Source: Fidelibacterota bacterium (GTDB lineage Bacteria; Fidelibacterota; Marinisomatia; SCGC-AAA003-L08; D37C17). From it: 9,498 nucleotides of DNA. Location: the NCBI GenBank assembly GCA_018671635.1, contig JABHHG010000089.1, positions 1-9,498 on the forward strand, given 5' to 3'. Position numbers and translations under genes: made by a program. Shown in pieces: positions 1 through 7,270 of the stretch (position 1 is its first letter; every line of letters starts with the position of its first letter). The notes under the pieces were generated by a model, which saw only the letters and a program-made list of their open reading frames with translations, made no database searches and was not told the origin of the DNA.

Positions 1-547
1 CTTCGATTGAATCTCCATTACTATCATCAAATTTTGAGTTAATTGTCATCTTTCTTATTCCTACAAACGGTATTAACTCCATAGTATCATCTTTGAGAAC
101 TGATTTATAAAACTCAACTCCAAAGCCGTTCCCAATTTCAGATAATTTAGAATCTGATTCATCTAATAGTTCAGAATTGAATGACATGGATTTATAAAAT
201 CCGCGTAATGCAATATTGACTGGTAATAATTCTTTTATATGGTAACCACCTTCAAAAGAATATTCACTTCCATCCATATAATTTTCAAAACCTATATCAT
301 TTTTTATTTTAAAATCTGATTTTCCATATTCAATCCCAAGTTCTAATGTACCATTAAAAATGTAGCTTCCAGCCACAGAAATAGATGTTGTTGTGTGTAC
401 CACCACTGAATTTTCAGCATCATACGAGTCTAATGAATCATACGAAGCTAATATTCCAACATAATCATTATAATCACTTACATACATTGCTTGTGAATAT
501 ACAATTGATGTTATTACCATAACTGGAATAAAATGTATTAGTCTCAT
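1..547 (-). CDS. Exported protein, probable outer-membrane beta-barrel (C-terminus cut off by window edge)
   Basis: Reading the minus strand from the ATG at 545-547 gives 182 open codons running off the left edge, so the C-terminus is missing. The start is supported by GAAAGG a few bases upstream. The N-terminus (MRLIHFIPVMVITSIVYSQA) looks like a signal peptide with probable cleavage after SQA near residue 20. The rest alternates polar and hydrophobic or aromatic residues in short stretches (for example SISVAGSYIFNGTLELGIEYG, shown here only in part as AGSYIFNGTLELGIEYG, and VNIALRGFYKSMSF), separated by acidic turn-like segments rich in D, E, N and S. This is the usual look of transmembrane beta-hairpins in Gram-negative outer-membrane proteins. 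I do not recognise a specific family and no transport substrate can be assigned. It is preceded by another exported protein gene on the same strand after a 248-bp gap, so co-transcription is uncertain. The reading frame and signal peptide are seen; the barrel is inferred. Confidence 0.68.
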   Translation of the reverse strand, partial: MRLIHFIPVMVITSIVYSQAMYVSDYNDYVGILASYDSLDSYDAENSVVVHTTTSISVAGSYIFNGTLELGIEYGKSDFKIKNDIGFENYMDGSEYSFEGGYHIKELLPVNIALRGFYKSMSFNSELLDESDSKLSEIGNGFGVEFYKSVLKDDTMELIPFVGIRKMTINSKFDDSNGDSIE

Positions 548-615
548 TTTTGCCTTTCAATTGCAATTTATCAGTTTTTGAGTTTCTCCCAAAACTAACT
601 TATTTATAACTTGAA

Positions 616-643
616 AATTTACGACTATCTTTTATCATAACAA
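616..643 (-). promoter_or_regulatory. Candidate promoter for the beta-barrel gene
   Basis: On the minus strand TTGTTA (643-638) is followed after 16 bases by TAAATT (621-616), a moderate sigma70-like pair. It would leave a leader of roughly 60 bases before the ATG at 547. The DNA is AT-rich, so chance matches are likely, and this lineage may use different promoter consensus sequences. Confidence 0.25.
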
Positions 644-697
644 GTAAAAATAGTTTTTTAGCGAGGACATAAAACGTGTCTATACATGTAATACCAC

Positions 698-713
698 ACA
701 CACTCCAGTGTGT
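698..713. repeat. Short perfect inverted repeat (CA/GT hairpin)
   Basis: ACACACT (698-704) and AGTGTGT (707-713) are perfect inverted copies separated by CC. A second small inverted pair, TAATCT and AGATTA with a 5-base spacer, lies at 732-748. Both fall just downstream of the TPR gene stop on the minus strand, where a transcript end is expected. Neither is followed by a T-run on either strand, so they are not convincing intrinsic terminators. They could be weak RNA hairpins or chance. Confidence 0.35.
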
Positions 714-795
714 CTGCTAGAATTTGAGTTCTAATCTTGTTCAGATTATTCAGTTTGACTTTTGTGAATTTCTTTTTAGAACACGCCTTTTAGTA

Positions 796-1389
796 TTAAT
801 AGTTATTTTCAGCTAACCAATTTTTAGAAGGAATATTGCCAAGTTCAGCAGCACGTCTTGTATACTTTAAACACATATCCATATCATCACGGTCATAATA
901 ATAATTCCCAAGAGAACGAAGAGCCTCGGTGTTTTTTGGATTAACTTCAATTGCGACCATTAAATTATAATAGGCAAGTTCAGATTCCCCCATAGCAAAA
1001 TACACAAGTGCAAGATTATTGTAAGCTCTATCAAGAGTGGAATCTAGATGAATAACTTCATTTAAGATCAATATAGCATCTAAATTTTTCCCAGAAATAG
1101 CAAATATAGTTCCATAATTAAGAAGAACACTTGGGTTATTGGTGCTATTAAATAAATCGCAAATTAATATAAGGGTACTATTTTCATCAAGCATTGGTTG
1201 ATATTCTTGATTACTCTTTATTAGCTCCTTTAAGAAGTCCATATCATCGCAAACAAGTTCAAGACGACCATTTCCAATAAAACAATCTGCTATATTTTCT
1301 GAAATACGCTCACTTAATGTATTGAAGTGATTTCCAAAACTTACAGATATTAGTAGCGAGATTAATAATGGGAAGATTTTTGCTTTCAT
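796..1389 (-). CDS. Exported tetratricopeptide-repeat (TPR) protein
   Basis: This 197-residue protein starts at an ATG preceded by AAAGGA about 8 bases upstream. Residues 1-19 (MKAKIFPLLISLLISVSFG) form a signal peptide, so it probably works in the periplasm or at the envelope. From about residue 87 there are three consecutive TPR-like helical hairpins: roughly 87-118 (LLNYGTIFAISGKNLDAILI), 121-154 (AYNNLALVYFAMGESELAYY, ending in VNPKNT) and 155-186 (ALRSLGNYYYDRDDMDMCLK). The middle one fits the TPR consensus best. The region between 20 and 86 is not recognised; it contains two Cys (36 and 47) that could form a disulphide. TPR arrays bind partner proteins or peptides, and nothing here identifies the partner. 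The neighbouring downstream gene also encodes an exported protein, which hints at, but does not prove, a shared envelope role. Confidence 0.85.
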   Translation of the reverse strand: MKAKIFPLLISLLISVSFGNHFNTLSERISENIADCFIGNGRLELVCDDMDFLKELIKSNQEYQPMLDENSTLILICDLFNSTNNPSVLLNYGTIFAISGKNLDAILILNEVIHLDSTLDRAYNNLALVYFAMGESELAYYNLMVAIEVNPKNTEALRSLGNYYYDRDDMDMCLKYTRRAAELGNIPSKNWLAENNY

Positions 1390-1960
1390 ATATAGAATCC
1401 TTTGATTTCACTATATACGTAGAGCTAATATTTTTGTTTCATTAGTATTGATAGAAATAAAAGATCACATTAACCGATAGAATTGCGTGTTTATAAGGAT
1501 AACTTAAAAAGAGGTTAAGCATAATCGATTGTAAACCGGTACCAGTCTCTCTAAGTTCAAGCGAGTATAGTTATTTAGTTGCTGGGAACACGTCCATTTG
1601 AAGACTAACAAAACTATAGAAGTTTAAGATAGTTAGTTTGTATATAATCTGTGTGTGTCTTTCCTAGAAATTTACACACTTTTGAGGTATCATTCTACAT
1701 CGGGAATATATCAATATGTAACGAATAAATATACTTAAAGATTCCAAAAAAAATTATTATAGAATGCGAATGCGATAGATACTTTGTTGGGTACCCGCTT
1801 GAAATTAGGGCTATGGGGGGTCAATCTAGGTTGAGAGATAGTTTTTTGAGGTTTGGGTTGCTTGATTTGATTGAGAGTAGCTAGTTTCTTGGGACGCCAT
1901 TGGGACATAATTTGTCCCATGGGACGCTTTTTTAACAATAACCACTCAATGGTACCAAAA
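1390..1960. other. Intergenic region of about 570 bases without a supported gene
   Basis: No frame gives a credible protein here and I recognise no structured RNA. I looked for the hallmark motifs of SRP RNA, RNase P RNA and tmRNA and did not see them. The part nearest the TPR gene must hold that gene's promoter, but no clear -35/-10 pair stands out. The segment from about 1795 to 1930 is strikingly G/T-rich on the plus strand, unlike the surrounding AT-rich DNA. It ends in the TGGGAC cluster described separately. The stretch could be an untranslated or regulatory RNA, or the remains of a decayed gene. Confidence 0.5.
1890..1925. repeat. Cluster of TGGGAC / GTCCCA elements with a 12-bp palindrome
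   Basis: TGGGAC occurs three times in direct orientation (1890-1895, 1901-1906 and 1920-1925), and its complement GTCCCA once at 1914-1919. The last two abut to make the perfect palindrome GTCCCATGGGAC (1914-1925). TGGGACA (1901-1907) and TGTCCCA (1913-1919) also form a 7-bp inverted repeat around TAATT. GGGACGC is repeated at 1891-1897 and 1921-1927, 30 bases apart. Such packing in AT-rich DNA resembles a multi-site operator or a structured RNA element, but no regulator or target is evident. Confidence 0.5.
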
Positions 1961-1998
1961 ACAAAAAACCCTTAATATCTCGTCGATAAAAAGGGTTT
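1961..1998 (-). terminator. Intrinsic terminator of the tRNA-fMet transcript
   Basis: Read on the minus strand, AAACCCTT (complement of 1991-1998) pairs with AAGGGTTT (complement of 1966-1973), an 8-bp stem. An inner TATC/GATA helper stem lies in the loop. It is followed immediately by a T-rich tract of the form TTTGTTTTT. It lies just 3' of the tRNA gene, the correct place to end a single-tRNA transcript. Confidence 0.85.
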
Positions 1999-2006
1999 CT
2001 CTTCTG

Positions 2007-2080
<74 letters not shown>

Positions 2081-2088
2081 TCTGATTT

Positions 2089-2103
2089 GCTGTCTCTGAC
2101 AGC
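2089..2103 (-). other. Small hairpin in the tRNA-fMet leader
   Basis: GCTGTC and GACAGC form a 6-bp inverted repeat with a 3-base spacer. It sits 9 bases upstream of the mature tRNA 5' end and close to the transcription start predicted from the neighbouring promoter. It lacks a T-run, so it is not an obvious terminator for the upstream yigZ-like gene. It may aid precursor processing or stabilise the leader, which is inference. Confidence 0.4.
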
Positions 2104-2108
2104 CTCTA

Positions 2109-2137
2109 AAATTACAGCTATAATTTCATTGTGACAA
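2109..2137 (-). promoter_or_regulatory. Candidate sigma70-type promoter for tRNA-fMet
   Basis: On the minus strand TTGTCA (2137-2132) is followed by a 17-base spacer and TAATTT (2114-2109). This places transcription start near 2102, about 20 bases before the mature tRNA. Position, spacing and the terminator on the other side support an independent tRNA transcription unit. Read-through from the upstream gene remains possible. Confidence 0.5.
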
Positions 2138-2146
2138 AAATATTTT

Positions 2147-2746
2147 TTACCTTTTTACAGATAATTTTCCATTACTTTTCTCAAATAGAAATTTATCAAA
2201 TTCTACATTACCACCTTCATCTAATTGAATTGTAGATTCAATAGACACACCAAACACTTGATTTATAATTCTACCATCAAATTTATCCACTACAATATCC
2301 ACAATATTGGAATGCTCATAGCCATGTTCAACCGATACTAGCATAGTTGGCTTCCACAGATTTTTATCAATATTCAATAAGGCAGCTTCTACTCCAGCGC
2401 CATATGCATTTATCAATCCAGGAATACCCAATTTACTTCCCCCAAAATAGCGAACCACATACACTGCCGTATTTATAATGTTGTGCCGTTTAATACTATT
2501 TAAAATGGGTGGGCCTGAACTGCCTCGAGGCTCTCCATCATCAGACATATATTCATTTAACTGTCCATTTGAATATAAACGATACGCTGAGCATACATGG
2601 CATGCTTTGGGGTGTGCTGACTTATAATCTTGGAGGTTGATTTTGTATGTATCCAAAGATTCTATGGGATGTACAAAAGCGAAAAACTTTGAACCTTTAT
2701 CTCGAAACTCACCTGTACTCACCGTGGCAATGGTGAAGTAGTTCAT
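2147..2746 (-). CDS. yigZ: YigZ/IMPACT-family protein (UPF0029 plus DUF1949)
   Basis: The 199 residues match the usual length of about 200 for bacterial YigZ (YvyE) proteins. The N-terminal UPF0029/Impact domain (about 1-125) carries the family signatures DDGEPRGSSGPP (69-80) and VVRYFGGSKLGIPGL (97-111), together with KACHVCSAYR around 47-56. The remaining 70 residues correspond to the DUF1949 ferredoxin-like domain, which here lacks any metal-binding Cys pattern. Eukaryotic IMPACT regulates Gcn2 signalling; the bacterial role is not settled, and a link to nucleic-acid or ribosome binding has been proposed from structure. The start codon overlaps the stop of the upstream peptidase gene as ATGA, and no Shine-Dalgarno sequence is visible, which suggests translation by reinitiation. 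It is the last protein gene of the DUF512-der unit. Family assignment is firm; function is not. Confidence 0.93.
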   Translation of the reverse strand: MNYFTIATVSTGEFRDKGSKFFAFVHPIESLDTYKINLQDYKSAHPKACHVCSAYRLYSNGQLNEYMSDDGEPRGSSGPPILNSIKRHNIINTAVYVVRYFGGSKLGIPGLINAYGAGVEAALLNIDKNLWKPTMLVSVEHGYEHSNIVDIVVDKFDGRIINQVFGVSIESTIQLDEGGNVEFDKFLFEKSNGKLSVKR

Positions 2747-4674
2747 TTTATCAATGTGAATTTTCGCGTAAAAATTTTATTATCTAAAATTACATCCATT
2801 AGATATATACCCGATGCCAAATGGGTTGGTAAAATTGGATACAGTGGCACCTCATGTCGACCTTGTGAAAGTGATGGCATGGATGTACGTAACACTTCCA
2901 GGCCCAATAAATTGTAAATAATTATTTGGGGAATTATACTTTTCTCAATATCCAATATGAGCATGACCGCATCACCAGCATAGATGGGATTGGGGTAGAT
3001 TGAAACTAGTTTATAGGGGCACGAATCAACCCCTGTTTCTCCACCAACACAATCACCACATCCATCAATAAATGCTTCTCCTCCCCATACAGCATAACAA
3101 TCTTGAATACAATCATTCAAGGGGTCTAAGTCACAAACACCACATTCATCTATTTGGGCAATCACACCATTATTATTCCATTGTCCATCACAACCCTGTA
3201 CACATGATTCGTCGCCTTCAGGTACACAATCTCCACAAGAATTAAACCATGCCCCTCCTCCAAAAACATTCATACAATCGACAGGGCATTCTAATAATTG
3301 TGTTTCACCCCCAACACATTCTTCACAGCCATCTATATATGCTTCACCATTCAAATCACCATTGCAATCAGTGCAAGTAGAATTATCACCGCCACATACA
3401 CCACATAAATCTATGACGGCCTCTTCACTCACACCATCATTACAAAACTGTAAGCTGGCTTCAACCTGAACAACAATATTGCTAGAGTAATCATCCCCAA
3501 TATATAAAAATTGGATCTTATCTAAATTATAAATTTCTTGTATATTGAAATCAATTTGAAGATTAGTATCTATAAAATATTCATTTTGTGATGCCTTTAA
3601 TGAAAGCACATTACTTAAATAATTAGTACCACTTTGCAGCATATTTAACTGAATTACCAAATCATCTCTGGATTCTATTGATATTATTTGAACCGATTTA
3701 TTATCAACAGAAATATTGAATTGTTCATCATCTTCTGAATCCATAAAGGTAGAATTGAATGGCGGTGTGGTACATAACTCATTGCCTTGATCAATATAAT
3801 AAAACATATCATTATCCATATCGGTAAAGATATCATTAAACATATTACGAGATACAAAGCCTAACCACGCTTCTTGAAAACTACTCTCAAATGAATCTTG
3901 CAGAATGCCATTTAGAATCTCATAGGGAGAGTTTGCATTACTGATATTCTCCCAAATCTCCCGCATAATGGTGCTCTCTTTTTCAGTGGTAATATCTTCA
4001 AATTGAGTCGAAAGATAATGGCCAAATAATGCCAAACTATATCCATCTGTTTGGTCCCAACTCTGTTGAGGGTTATTAAAAAAATCGTTGAGCCAATATA
4101 GATAATCATCACCATCGGGAACAATAATATCTTCTATCCATGTAGAGGTGAGTTCGTAGAAAAACTGATCGCTCATAGATTGGGTTTCTTTATACGCACG
4201 TTGAATAGCATGGAAGAATTCATGGGCTACCGTTAATCGCATTACTTGGATTCCCGTGGTGTAAAATCCGCTGGCATAATCATTATCAATTTTGATGTAT
4301 GACTTTCCCCCACCTTCATGCACATTCACGCCATAATAATTAGTGCCAAATGCCATGATGTAAATATCATATATTCCGTCTGAATCATCTACCTCTGTCC
4401 GAAACCCCATCACCTCTGTTAACACTTTACGTGTGGAGTCTGCAATTATACCCACTTCATCAATATAATCGGGAACACCGTTTGCATTATTATCTGTAAG
4501 CTCAGGTGCCGCATCTCCCTCAATATCATAGTGAATCATAAAATGACCGGTAGGTGAAAGTGAAAATGCTTCTTTTTCAGGTCTATTCATGGACCGTGTC
4601 GCCTCCTCCAGAGAACATTTAGTTATTGGCTGGGCAATACTCAGAAATAGAAGGAGGAAAACAAATATGTGCAT
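2743..4674 (-). CDS. Secreted HExxH metalloprotease-like protein with Cys-rich repeats and T9SS-type C-terminal tail
   Basis: This 643-residue protein begins with a hydrophobic signal peptide (FVFLLLFLSIAQP, residues 4-16). A DNNANGVPDYID segment (61-72) resembles calcium-binding Asp-rich loops. HEFFH at 151-155 followed by Glu174 in YELTSTWIED gives a plausible zinc site of the gluzincin type. The layout resembles the MXAN_6640 family of putative metalloproteases. Residues 411-552 hold 20 Cys. From 424 they form five similar units, CxxC pairs at 424/427, 450/453, 480/483, 511/514 and 539/542, each followed by a Cys 6-9 residues later. From about 556 a YPNP motif and beta-rich tail ending FTLIK resemble the type IX secretion sorting domain. 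It would therefore be moved across the outer membrane and released or anchored at the surface. Its ATG directly follows the der stop codon, with no Shine-Dalgarno sequence. Proteolytic activity and substrate are inferred, not shown. Confidence 0.88.
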   Translation of the reverse strand: MHIFVFLLLFLSIAQPITKCSLEEATRSMNRPEKEAFSLSPTGHFMIHYDIEGDAAPELTDNNANGVPDYIDEVGIIADSTRKVLTEVMGFRTEVDDSDGIYDIYIMAFGTNYYGVNVHEGGGKSYIKIDNDYASGFYTTGIQVMRLTVAHEFFHAIQRAYKETQSMSDQFFYELTSTWIEDIIVPDGDDYLYWLNDFFNNPQQSWDQTDGYSLALFGHYLSTQFEDITTEKESTIMREIWENISNANSPYEILNGILQDSFESSFQEAWLGFVSRNMFNDIFTDMDNDMFYYIDQGNELCTTPPFNSTFMDSEDDEQFNISVDNKSVQIISIESRDDLVIQLNMLQSGTNYLSNVLSLKASQNEYFIDTNLQIDFNIQEIYNLDKIQFLYIGDDYSSNIVVQVEASLQFCNDGVSEEAVIDLCGVCGGDNSTCTDCNGDLNGEAYIDGCEECVGGETQLLECPVDCMNVFGGGAWFNSCGDCVPEGDESCVQGCDGQWNNNGVIAQIDECGVCDLDPLNDCIQDCYAVWGGEAFIDGCGDCVGGETGVDSCPYKLVSIYPNPIYAGDAVMLILDIEKSIIPQIIIYNLLGLEVLRTSMPSLSQGRHEVPLYPILPTHLASGIYLMDVILDNKIFTRKFTLIK

Positions 4675-5988
4675 TTATTTATGTCTGAATGAAATTCGTA
4701 TGGGAACACCTTTTAGATCAAAGTTATTACGGAGTTGATTTTCTAAATAACGCTTGTAGGCAATGGGAAATAAATCTGGATGATTCGTATAAAATGCTAA
4801 AATTGGTGGTGAATGATGAACCTGCGTTACGTATTTAATTTTTAGATGTTTTCCCTTAACGCCTGGAGGTGGATACTTACCCACTGCCTTAACCAGAAAA
4901 TCATTCAGATTGGCGGTTTGAAGTTTTTTTCGACGCGCATCAAATATACGAACCGCTTCATCAAGTACAGTAGTAACACGACGATTATTTTTTACCGAAA
5001 TAAATAATATGGGATAATGCTGCATGGCCATAAAACGATACTCAATTTCTTCCATAAAATCTTTCATGGTGTCCGTATCTTTTTCGATGGCATCCCATTT
5101 ATTTACCACCAAAACTAATCCTTTACCAGAATCCATTACAGCGCGCGCAATATCACGGTCTTGATTTCCGAATCCTTTGGTGGCATCAATAAGTACCAAG
5201 GCAACATCACATTCTTCTAACACGCGATTCGTTCTTACGGCACTATAAAATTCGATACTGTCACTCACTTTGGCTTTTCGGCGCAAACCAGCTGTATCAA
5301 TCATTCGTACATCTCGGCCAAAATGTTTCATATATGAATCGACTGAATCACGGGTTGTACCTGCAATATCGGTAACGATGGACTTTTCCTCTTTCAGGAG
5401 GTTATTCATCAGTGATGATTTTCCCACATTGGGCATGCCAATAATAGCTAAATTAATAATATCATCACTAATTTTCTTTTTTTCTGGTCGCTGTGGAAGC
5501 CGTTCATGTATTACATCTAAAAGATCGCCTAAGCTACGTCCACTTTGGGCCGACACAGGCATGGGGTCACCCATTCCTAATTCATACAGTCCAAAAATAT
5601 CTTTCTCGTGAGAAATATCATCAATTTTATTGGCCACTAAGATGAATGGTTTTTCCATGGCGATTATCAATTCTGCCAAAGTTTTTTCGCTAGAGGTAAG
5701 CTCAGAACGACCATCTACCAATAATATGAGGAAGTCAGCTTCTTCTGCGGCAATATCAGCTTGCATCCGTACATGCTTATTTATTTCATCTTCAGTATGC
5801 GGGATATATCCACCCGTGTCAATCACATCAAATTCACGATGCAACCAATCAAAGGTACCGTAAATTCGATCCCGAGTCACCCCTTCTACGGGTGAAACAA
5901 TAGCATGTGTTTTGCCTACTAATCTATTAAATAAAGTGGACTTCCCCACATTGGGGCGCCCTAAAATTGCAATGGTATAATCAGCCAT
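4675..5988 (-). CDS. der: Ribosome-assembly GTPase Der (EngA)
   Basis: Der is an essential GTPase needed for maturation of the 50S ribosomal subunit. The 437 residues contain its diagnostic two tandem GTPase domains followed by a KH-like domain. Domain 1 has the P-loop GRPNVGKST (10-18), TRD (38-40), DTGG (57-60) and NKID (120-123). Domain 2 has GMPNVGKSS (184-192), TTRD (211-214), DTAG (231-234) and NKWD (297-300). The C-terminal KH domain spans about 355-437 and includes the family's KYPPP motif (371-375). The length is normal for Der with a short linker, and all nucleotide-binding motifs are intact. The ATG lies inside the end of the upstream DUF512 gene (8-bp overlap), a pairing seen in many bacteria. 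Only a weak GGA lies upstream, so coupling to DUF512 translation is likely. Confidence 0.98.
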   Translation of the reverse strand: MADYTIAILGRPNVGKSTLFNRLVGKTHAIVSPVEGVTRDRIYGTFDWLHREFDVIDTGGYIPHTEDEINKHVRMQADIAAEEADFLILLVDGRSELTSSEKTLAELIIAMEKPFILVANKIDDISHEKDIFGLYELGMGDPMPVSAQSGRSLGDLLDVIHERLPQRPEKKKISDDIINLAIIGMPNVGKSSLMNNLLKEEKSIVTDIAGTTRDSVDSYMKHFGRDVRMIDTAGLRRKAKVSDSIEFYSAVRTNRVLEECDVALVLIDATKGFGNQDRDIARAVMDSGKGLVLVVNKWDAIEKDTDTMKDFMEEIEYRFMAMQHYPILFISVKNNRRVTTVLDEAVRIFDARRKKLQTANLNDFLVKAVGKYPPPGVKGKHLKIKYVTQVHHSPPILAFYTNHPDLFPIAYKRYLENQLRNNFDLKGVPIRISFRHK

Positions 5989-7270
5989 GTATTTTCCGGT
6001 TAAAAATTTCTAAAATACTATCATGAGATACGTTTACAGGCACCCCTAACTGTGATGACAAATCAGCAAGCGTCATATCATCTAACGTTACCGTACCCTC
6101 ATCATTCAAAATTCGATGCGAACACCATACGGCATCTCCAATTTCTTGACCCTTCAATTGCTTAACAATATCTTGCCCAGAGAGAAGCCCCGCCACAGTT
6201 ACCATATCACCATAAAAATTGTTCTTAATTTCCACTAAATTCACATGAAGATTTTCAATATTATTAAGCACGGGAATCACATTAGTTTCAAAAATACCAT
6301 AAGCAAGATGTCCCGTGGCAATTGTAAATGATGTGGGCTCACTAAGGGATGTGGGAAAACTTTCACTTTCAGCCTCAAAATCTTCTAAAAATGACTGAAC
6401 CTGTCCCACCCCATTCTCAATTAAATTCAGTCCACCCATTTCTACAATTGGGCGGAATGGTTTTTTCGCCACTATATACCATTCATCTGAAAGAAATATA
6501 AAGGGTTGATCTTCACTACCGGGGAATTGTGCTTTTAATGACTCTGCATAATCCACTAATTTCTCTGCATATTCGGGAGTTACGGTACTCAATTCAGGTA
6601 AACCCACACGATGCTTGGTTAAACCTACAGGAACTATCGAAATAGAATTTACTTTGGGATAATAAGAATACATATCTTTCATCGTCTTAATCAAATATTT
6701 TCCATCATTCAATCCGGGGATCAACACTACTTGAGTATGTAACTGGATTCCATTTTCCGTGAGAAAATCAATCTTATCCATAAGGAAATCTTCTTTTCCA
6801 TAAAGCAGAAGTTTTTGGCGTAATTCAACATCTGTGGTATGGACAGAAATATAAAGCGGTGACATTTTTTGCTCAACAATTCGGTTAAGCTCATTTTGTG
6901 CCATATTGGTCATGGTAATATAATGACCGTGAAGATATGACAGTCGATAATCACCATCCCGGAAATACATACCCGAACGCATGCCTTCAGGATTTTGATC
7001 TACAAAACAAAAAACACAATCATTACCACATTTTCGAATTTTAAACTCTTCAAACTCAACGCCCAAATCATCATCATAGTCTTTGTCAATGGACACTTTA
7101 TCCATTTTACCATCAATCTCAAGATCAAGGGTAATACTCTCATCCGTAATACGGAAACGATAATCGATTTCATCAATAACGCGTTTGCCATTAATTTTCA
7201 ACAAACGGTCACCGGCTTTCAAACCGATCATCTCCCCTAATGTATTTTCTTTTACGTGTATTATCTTCAT
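5981..7270 (-). CDS. DUF512 radical-SAM-like Fe-S protein with N-terminal PDZ-like domain
   Basis: The 429 residues match the DUF512 family. Residues 1-65 look like a PDZ domain (LGEMIGLKAGDRLLKINGKR near 11-30). They are followed by CGNDCVFCF, giving Cys81, Cys85 and Cys88 in the Cx3Cx2C spacing of a radical-SAM 4Fe-4S cluster. A TIM-barrel-like core follows, with YISVHTTD (140-147) and QVVLIPGLND (180-189). The C-terminal DUF512 domain carries NFYGDMVTVAGLLSG (351-365). The biochemical reaction is unknown; members are often encoded beside der, as here, which suggests a link to ribosome assembly or RNA modification, though this is unproven. The start at 7270 begins the PDZ fold directly (MKIIHVKENT) and has no clear Shine-Dalgarno sequence. 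The gene heads a unit of at least four genes and is divergent from the TerB-like gene. Family call is strong; radical-SAM chemistry is inferred from the Cys motif. Confidence 0.93.
   Translation of the reverse strand: MKIIHVKENTLGEMIGLKAGDRLLKINGKRVIDEIDYRFRITDESITLDLEIDGKMDKVSIDKDYDDDLGVEFEEFKIRKCGNDCVFCFVDQNPEGMRSGMYFRDGDYRLSYLHGHYITMTNMAQNELNRIVEQKMSPLYISVHTTDVELRQKLLLYGKEDFLMDKIDFLTENGIQLHTQVVLIPGLNDGKYLIKTMKDMYSYYPKVNSISIVPVGLTKHRVGLPELSTVTPEYAEKLVDYAESLKAQFPGSEDQPFIFLSDEWYIVAKKPFRPIVEMGGLNLIENGVGQVQSFLEDFEAESESFPTSLSEPTSFTIATGHLAYGIFETNVIPVLNNIENLHVNLVEIKNNFYGDMVTVAGLLSGQDIVKQLKGQEIGDAVWCSHRILNDEGTVTLDDMTLADLSSQLGVPVNVSHDSILEIFNRKIHG

Noticed and set aside
1701..1708. CGGGAATA, matching the 3' part of the tRNA-fMet gene, as a possible attachment-site repeat
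   Set aside because: Only 8 bases match, no integrase is present and the DNA between shows no mobile-element genes; chance is likely.
1735..1938. 67-codon minus-strand open frame rich in Lys, Pro and Gln
   Set aside because: It needs a TTG start with no ribosome-binding site, has low-complexity composition, no recognised motif, and begins in the TGGGAC repeat cluster just past the tRNA terminator.
1538..1956. Three GGTACC sites (1538, 1790, 1951) as a possible spaced motif
   Set aside because: A six-base palindrome with irregular spacing that also occurs inside der; not distinguishable from chance.
3912..4124. 70-codon minus-strand frame inside the peptidase gene
   Set aside because: Alternate-frame shadow of the 643-residue protein; no motif or ribosome-binding site.
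5270..5863. Plus-strand open frames within der
   Set aside because: They lie wholly inside a gene with all its conserved motifs, lack family features and ribosome-binding sites, and are antisense shadows.
6995..7240. Plus- and minus-strand small open frames within the DUF512 gene
   Set aside because: They overlap the conserved PDZ and Cys-motif coding region in other frames and show no independent support.
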